A stretch of 64,000 nucleotides of DNA from Peptoniphilus_A hominis (GTDB lineage: Bacteria; Bacillota; Clostridia; Tissierellales; Peptoniphilaceae): the NCBI RefSeq assembly GCF_040096015.1, contig NZ_JBBMFO010000003.1:1-64000 (forward strand), read 5' to 3'. This document shows, piece after piece, positions 60,167-64,000 of this stretch (positions are counted from its first letter, which is position 1; the number at the start of each line of letters is the position of its first letter). The notes below the pieces were generated by a model that was given only the letters and a program-made list of their open reading frames with translations, made no database searches and was not told the DNA's origin. Made by a program: the position numbers and the translations under genes.

Positions 60167-61504
60167 CTACCATCCTTTTATTTTATCTAAAATTTCGTCT
60201 CTTATTTTTCCCTCTTCCAATTCTTCAAAGGAGTCTTCAATAATATCCATGGCTTTTTCAACTTCAGAGTCATTAATTATTAAAGGAGGTTGTACTCTCA
60301 AAGTTTTTCCTGCTAGATAGATGAGTATTAGTCCCTTTTCAAAACATCTGTAACATATTTTTTTAACCAAATCTGAGGAGGAATATTTCCCTGATTTGTC
60401 TTCAAGATCTACGCCAATACTTAATCCTAAACATCTTATATCTCCAATATATGAAGACTTCCTTTGAATTTTTTTGAATCTTTCTTTTATATATTCACCT
60501 ACAATATTTGCCCTGTCAAGGAGATGATTTTTTTCAATAATTTCTATTGTTTTTATAGCAGCTACTGAGGCTACTGCATTACCTTGTAGAGTGAAAAGCT
60601 GCCCAGGCATGGGGATTGAATCTATTATTTCACTTCGACTCACAACAGCACTCATGGGAAATCCTGATGCCATAGCCTTTCCCATCACAACAACATCTGG
60701 AATAATATCAAAGTGCTCTATGCTAAACCACTTTCCAGTTCTTCCAAATCCTTGTTGGATCTCATCAACGATTAGTAGAATATGGTTATCATTACAAAAT
60801 TCCCTAAGTCTTTTCATGAATTTTTTGGGTGGTTTTATTAGACCTAAATCTCCAATTATTGGTTCAATGAATATTGCTGCAACTTCTTCTTTAGGAATGT
60901 AGTAATTGAAATTATCTAAAAACTTATTAAATTCAATATCGGCAAATTCATCTTCTGTAATGCTTTTATCTTTCTTTAAAATGTTTGGATAGTCCAAGTG
61001 AAAGACTTCTGGTAACAAGGGTCCAATTTTTCTTTTCATATTAGTATCTATTGCACTTAAAGATATCGCTCCATAAGTTGAACCATGGTAGGCGCCTACA
61101 AAAGAAATGAGCTTTGATCTTCCTGTATATGCTCTTGCTGTTTTTATGGCAGAGTCAATGGCATCGGAACCAGAAAATCCAAATATAACTTTTTTGTCAA
61201 AATCGCCTGGAGTAATTCTAACAAGTTCCTTTGCCAAATTGACTTGTGGCTCAGTGTAAAAATAATCATTGGTAAAGTGAATGTATTTATCTATTTGCTC
61301 TTTAGTAGCTTTCACTATCTCTGGATGATTGTATCCTGTGTTGACAACGCAAGCAGAACTTATCATATCAATATATTCATTTCCATCTAAATCAATTACC
61401 TTTACACCCTCTGCTTTCTCTGCAACAAGGGGGAAGTATGCTGCTCTAGTAGACTTGCCAATATATTTCTCGTCGATAGAAACTAATCTTTCATTTTTAT
61501 TCAT
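60167..61504 (-). CDS. Class III PLP aminotransferase in the hut operon
   Basis: 445 residues of the ornithine/4-aminobutyrate aminotransferase fold: FGFSGSDAIDSAIKTAR, GAYHGSTYGAISLSA, LLIVDEIQQGFGRTG and the PLP lysine in VVVMGKAMASGFPM. It lies between fchA and hutH, so a role in handling glutamate or a histidine-derived amine is likely, but the substrate is unknown. SD is weak. Not a standard hut gene. Confidence 0.88.
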   Translation of the reverse strand: MNKNERLVSIDEKYIGKSTRAAYFPLVAEKAEGVKVIDLDGNEYIDMISSACVVNTGYNHPEIVKATKEQIDKYIHFTNDYFYTEPQVNLAKELVRITPGDFDKKVIFGFSGSDAIDSAIKTARAYTGRSKLISFVGAYHGSTYGAISLSAIDTNMKRKIGPLLPEVFHLDYPNILKKDKSITEDEFADIEFNKFLDNFNYYIPKEEVAAIFIEPIIGDLGLIKPPKKFMKRLREFCNDNHILLIVDEIQQGFGRTGKWFSIEHFDIIPDVVVMGKAMASGFPMSAVVSRSEIIDSIPMPGQLFTLQGNAVASVAAIKTIEIIEKNHLLDRANIVGEYIKERFKKIQRKSSYIGDIRCLGLSIGVDLEDKSGKYSSSDLVKKICYRCFEKGLILIYLAGKTLRVQPPLIINDSEVEKAMDIIEDSFEELEEGKIRDEILDKIKGW

Positions 61505-61514
61505 AATTATTAAA

Positions 61515-62072
61515 TTAATCTAGACTTTCAAGTTCTTTATTAAAATCACTTACAATTTTTTCATCTTTTATTAATGGAATATTTGCAAGAACATTTGCAC
61601 GTCCTGCATCAATGCCGACCTTAGCTAGATCAATTCCTGCTTGCAAATCTGTAACAGCAGCTGGATTTGATTTTTCTAAAAGATCTCTTCCAATGTCATA
61701 AGTTCTTTTGTTTAATAAAGCATTTGATAGAGGAACCTTTGCTGCTTCAATCCCAGCATTTTGTATAGCTTTCCTTCTCTTTTGTTTTTCTTCTTCCGTT
61801 GACTTTGGTAATTTGTAAGCATTAACAATTAAAAGATAAGCCTTGTTATCATTGACGCTTCCTTCTAAGAATTTAGCCTTCATTTCATTAAGTTCCTTAA
61901 TTATGTCATCGTATTTTTCATCTTCATAGCCATAATCTTTTCCCTTAGAAAGGTTAGCAACCATCCCTATTAGGCCTGTAGCCATGGCTCCAGCTATAGC
62001 AGAAGCACAGCCACCACCAACAGTAAAATCATTTTCGTCTAGCATTAAATCTAAAATATCTTTATAGTTCAT
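61515..62072 (-). CDS. fchA: Methenyl/formimino-tetrahydrofolate cyclohydrolase (cyclodeaminase-like)
   Basis: About 185 residues of the FTCD C-terminal/FchA family (all-helical), with DENDFTVGGGCASAIAGAMATGLIGMVANLS and NALLNKRTYDIGRDL. Expected to convert formimino-THF to methenyl-THF plus ammonia, following FtcD. ATG 62072 has SD GGAGG at 6 bases; TTG 62087 is not needed. Overlaps nothing; 11 bases after the hutI stop. Confidence 0.9.
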   Translation of the reverse strand: MNYKDILDLMLDENDFTVGGGCASAIAGAMATGLIGMVANLSKGKDYGYEDEKYDDIIKELNEMKAKFLEGSVNDNKAYLLIVNAYKLPKSTEEEKQKRRKAIQNAGIEAAKVPLSNALLNKRTYDIGRDLLEKSNPAAVTDLQAGIDLAKVGIDAGRANVLANIPLIKDEKIVSDFNKELESLD

Positions 62073-62083
62073 TATTACCTCCG

Positions 62084-63298
62084 TCAAATTAATTTTTTAC
62101 CTTTTTTAATAACTTGTACTACTTCATTAACTCCAACCTTATAAACAACATTTTTATACGAATCAGAATCTCTTATTTGGACATCTGCGTACTTTCCTTC
62201 TTCAATTGATCCATAGTCTTTTTCTATTCTAAGGGCCTTAGCTCCATTTAAAGTTGCTGACCTAATAGCCTGTCTTTCTGTCATCTTGTGATTTCTACAA
62301 GCTAGCGTCATTGCCAAATCCATTGACTCAAACCAGTTGCCAGGATTTAAGTTTGTTGCTATAGCAAGATTCATTCCCTCTTCGAGCATATAGGACGGAT
62401 CAACTGGCTTTGGATGAGCGACACTAAAGTCTGTAGTAGGAATAATTATTCCCACCACATTATTTTCTGCAAGAGCTTTTGCATCTTCTCTTGTCAAATA
62501 ATTTAAGTGACCTATGTTTGCAGCCTTTAATTTTGCTGCAACTTTTGCTCCTCCAATTGCAGAATAACATTCTGAGTGAAGTGTCGGAACAAGTCCAAAG
62601 TCAAGGCAAGCACTCAAGAACCTGCCTGCATCTTCTGCTGTATAATATCCATCATCAACCCAAATATCTGAAAAGTCTGCTAATTTTTCTTCCTTAATTA
62701 TTGGCAAAACTTCAGAGATCATAAAGTCGATGTATTTTTCCTTTCCCATTTCTACATCAAAGTAGTGGGCTCCAAGGTAAGTTGAAAGTATAGTTTGAGG
62801 CGTCTTATCTTTTAATTTATTAATTAATCTTAGCTGTCTCAATTCAGTTTCCTTATCAATGCCATATCCTGATTTTATTTCAACTGTTGTTGTACCTGAT
62901 AAAAGCATCCTCTTTAATTTTGTCAAACTAGACTCAATTAATTCTTCATCGCTTGCATTTTTTGTGTAGAAAATAGATGCTTCCAGTCCCACTAGTTTAA
63001 CTAATTTTTTTACTTCTGCACTTGTATTTGTAAGAGATGCAACATATTCATCCACTCTAGATTTTCCAAATAAAAGATGAGTATGTGAATCTACATAGCC
63101 AGGCATGACAACTTTGTTACTACAGTCTATTTCTTCAAAATCTTCATCATCAACTAACTTTATTAGGTCCTCATAGGCCCCAATTTTTTCAATTCTTTCA
63201 CCCTTAATTAGGACTGATGTATTATTCATCAGTCCTATTAAATCTTTTGCATCTTCTTTTACAGTTAAAAGTTCTCTGCAATTTTTTAAAATTAACAT
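62084..63298 (-). CDS. hutI: Imidazolonepropionase
   Basis: Metal amidohydrolase opening imidazolonepropionate to formiminoglutamate. 404 residues: VDSHTHLLFGKSRVDEY (metal histidines), GTTTVEIKSGYGID, LHSECYSAIGG, NLNPGNW and the C-terminal IEEGKYADVQI. SD GGAGA. Follows the transporter by 9 bases. Confidence 0.95.
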   Translation of the reverse strand: MLILKNCRELLTVKEDAKDLIGLMNNTSVLIKGERIEKIGAYEDLIKLVDDEDFEEIDCSNKVVMPGYVDSHTHLLFGKSRVDEYVASLTNTSAEVKKLVKLVGLEASIFYTKNASDEELIESSLTKLKRMLLSGTTTVEIKSGYGIDKETELRQLRLINKLKDKTPQTILSTYLGAHYFDVEMGKEKYIDFMISEVLPIIKEEKLADFSDIWVDDGYYTAEDAGRFLSACLDFGLVPTLHSECYSAIGGAKVAAKLKAANIGHLNYLTREDAKALAENNVVGIIIPTTDFSVAHPKPVDPSYMLEEGMNLAIATNLNPGNWFESMDLAMTLACRNHKMTERQAIRSATLNGAKALRIEKDYGSIEEGKYADVQIRDSDSYKNVVYKVGVNEVVQVIKKGKKLI

Positions 63299-63307
63299 AT
63301 CTTTCTC

Positions 63308-64000
63308 CTATATAAATAGTGGCCATAATATTCCTGCAATCATAAGAGGGATGTCGTAACAAATAAATTGTGGTACACATGTGTCCCAAATATGATCGTG
63401 TTGACCATCTGCATTTAGTCCAGCTGTTGGTCCGAGTGTAGTATCAGATGCAGGTGAACCAGCATCACCTAAAGCTGCTGCTACAGCTATCATAAATACT
63501 ATAGCTCCTGGAGAAAAACCAAGTTTTAGTCCAAGTGGTACATAAATAGCTGCAACCACTGGCACTGTACCAAAACTTGTTCCTATTCCCATAGTAATTA
63601 AAAGACCAAGCATAGTCATAGTGAAGGATCCAGCTATTTTTGAGCCTCCTAGTGCATCAAAGGCAACATCAACTAAATGATCTACAGCACCTGAAGTGTT
63701 GATAACATTAGCATATCCTGCTGCTATTAACATTACAAAAGCTATAAAGCCCATTAGCCCAATACCGCCGTCTAGTACTTCTTGAATTTCCTTCCATTTA
63801 ATAACTCTTGTTACTACCATAAATACAAGAGCAGCTAATGCTCCAAGTGGTAATGAACCAGTTTTTAATTGAATCACTAAGGCAATAATACCTGCGCCAA
63901 GAGTTAACCAATGTTTTGTTTCTACCTTAACTATTTCTTCAGGCTTTTCTCCAATTTCATCATGAATGTCTTCATACTCTCTATCTCGTGAGAAGTACAA
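63308..64000 (-). CDS. Na+/H+ antiporter-family carrier, N-terminus beyond the window
   Basis: The last 230 or so residues of a multispanning carrier; the frame is open through base 64000. Segments FGTVPVVAAIYVPLGLKLGFSPG and AAALGDAGSPASDTTLGPTAG are typical of the NhaC-related/YuiF-like antiporter family. First visible gene of the hut operon, so import of histidine (or exchange with a product) is the likely job, by context only. Confidence 0.8.
   Translation of the reverse strand: MYFSRDREYEDIHDEIGEKPEEIVKVETKHWLTLGAGIIALVIQLKTGSLPLGALAALVFMVVTRVIKWKEIQEVLDGGIGLMGFIAFVMLIAAGYANVINTSGAVDHLVDVAFDALGGSKIAGSFTMTMLGLLITMGIGTSFGTVPVVAAIYVPLGLKLGFSPGAIVFMIAVAAALGDAGSPASDTTLGPTAGLNADGQHDHIWDTCVPQFICYDIPLMIAGILWPLFI

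Noticed and set aside
1..64000. tRNA, rRNA, insertion sequences, prophage or integrase genes
   Set aside because: Looked for on both strands by eye; no transposase, integrase or tRNA-like cloverleaf was recognised. A tRNA scan would be needed to exclude a missed tRNA.

Overview
The window is AT-rich and densely coded, with short spacers, strong Shine-Dalgarno (SD) sequences, frequent TTG/GTG starts and compact intrinsic terminators, often with GNRA or UUCG loops. Gene content points to a low-GC anaerobic Gram-positive bacterium of the Peptoniphilus/Tissierellales type: SLH-domain surface proteins, [FeFe]-hydrogenase maturases HydE/G/F, a membrane pyrophosphatase, citrate lyase and histidine fermentation. 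The genus is an inference; no rRNA or tRNA gene is present. Most genes lie on the minus strand.

Layout. 1-4.5 kb: partial rlmD, an SLH protein, a probable small RNA, a nitroreductase and a DUF1002 protein. 4.5-12.8 kb: a protein-quality-control run transcribed leftward, proS, ydbC-like, tig, clpP, clpX, lon, engB. 12.9-16.2 kb: YeiH-type transporter, CorC-type membrane protein, DUF4230 protein. 16.4-20.1 kb: hydE-hydG-hydF. 20.3-27.9 kb: an SLH protein, an enoyl-CoA hydratase-fold hydrolase, an XRE regulator with membrane segments, a cytidylate-kinase-like protein, an EamA transporter and an M17 aminopeptidase. 28-31 kb: secG, an unlisted 22-residue hydrophobic ORF and hppA, then an HD-domain protein. 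31-34.4 kb: gapdh, then a single gene fusing homoserine O-acyltransferase (MetA) to an ACT-less aspartokinase, behind a T-box leader whose specifier reads as Met.

34.5-46.7 kb is a citrate region: Na+/citrate-type 2HCT carrier plus citDEF, a LysR regulator, a divergent CitMHS transporter with a well-placed LysR box, a eukaryotic-type NADP isocitrate dehydrogenase, an SLH-CAP surface protein and the accessory operon citG-citC-citX. A decayed citX fragment lies just upstream of icd. 46.9-54.7 kb: hsp20 under a consensus promoter with a CIRCE-like operator, the cluster DUF5711-mscS-DUF951-threonine ammonia-lyase, a second EamA transporter, and tagA-like glycosyltransferase with transketolase. 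55-57.6 kb: YfcC-type carrier and M20 peptidase. 57.7-64 kb: histidine degradation operon (transporter, hutI, fchA, class III aminotransferase, hutH, ftcD) running off the right edge; urocanase is not in view.

Together the genes describe an amino-acid and citrate fermenter: histidine and citrate give glutamate, C1-tetrahydrofolate, acetate and oxaloacetate; hydrogenase maturation suggests H2 disposal; pyrophosphatase and probable Na+-coupled carriers suggest ion-gradient energetics. The most unusual items are the MetA-aspartokinase fusion under T-box control, the candidate small RNA near 2.5 kb, the micro-ORF between secG and hppA, and the citX remnant.
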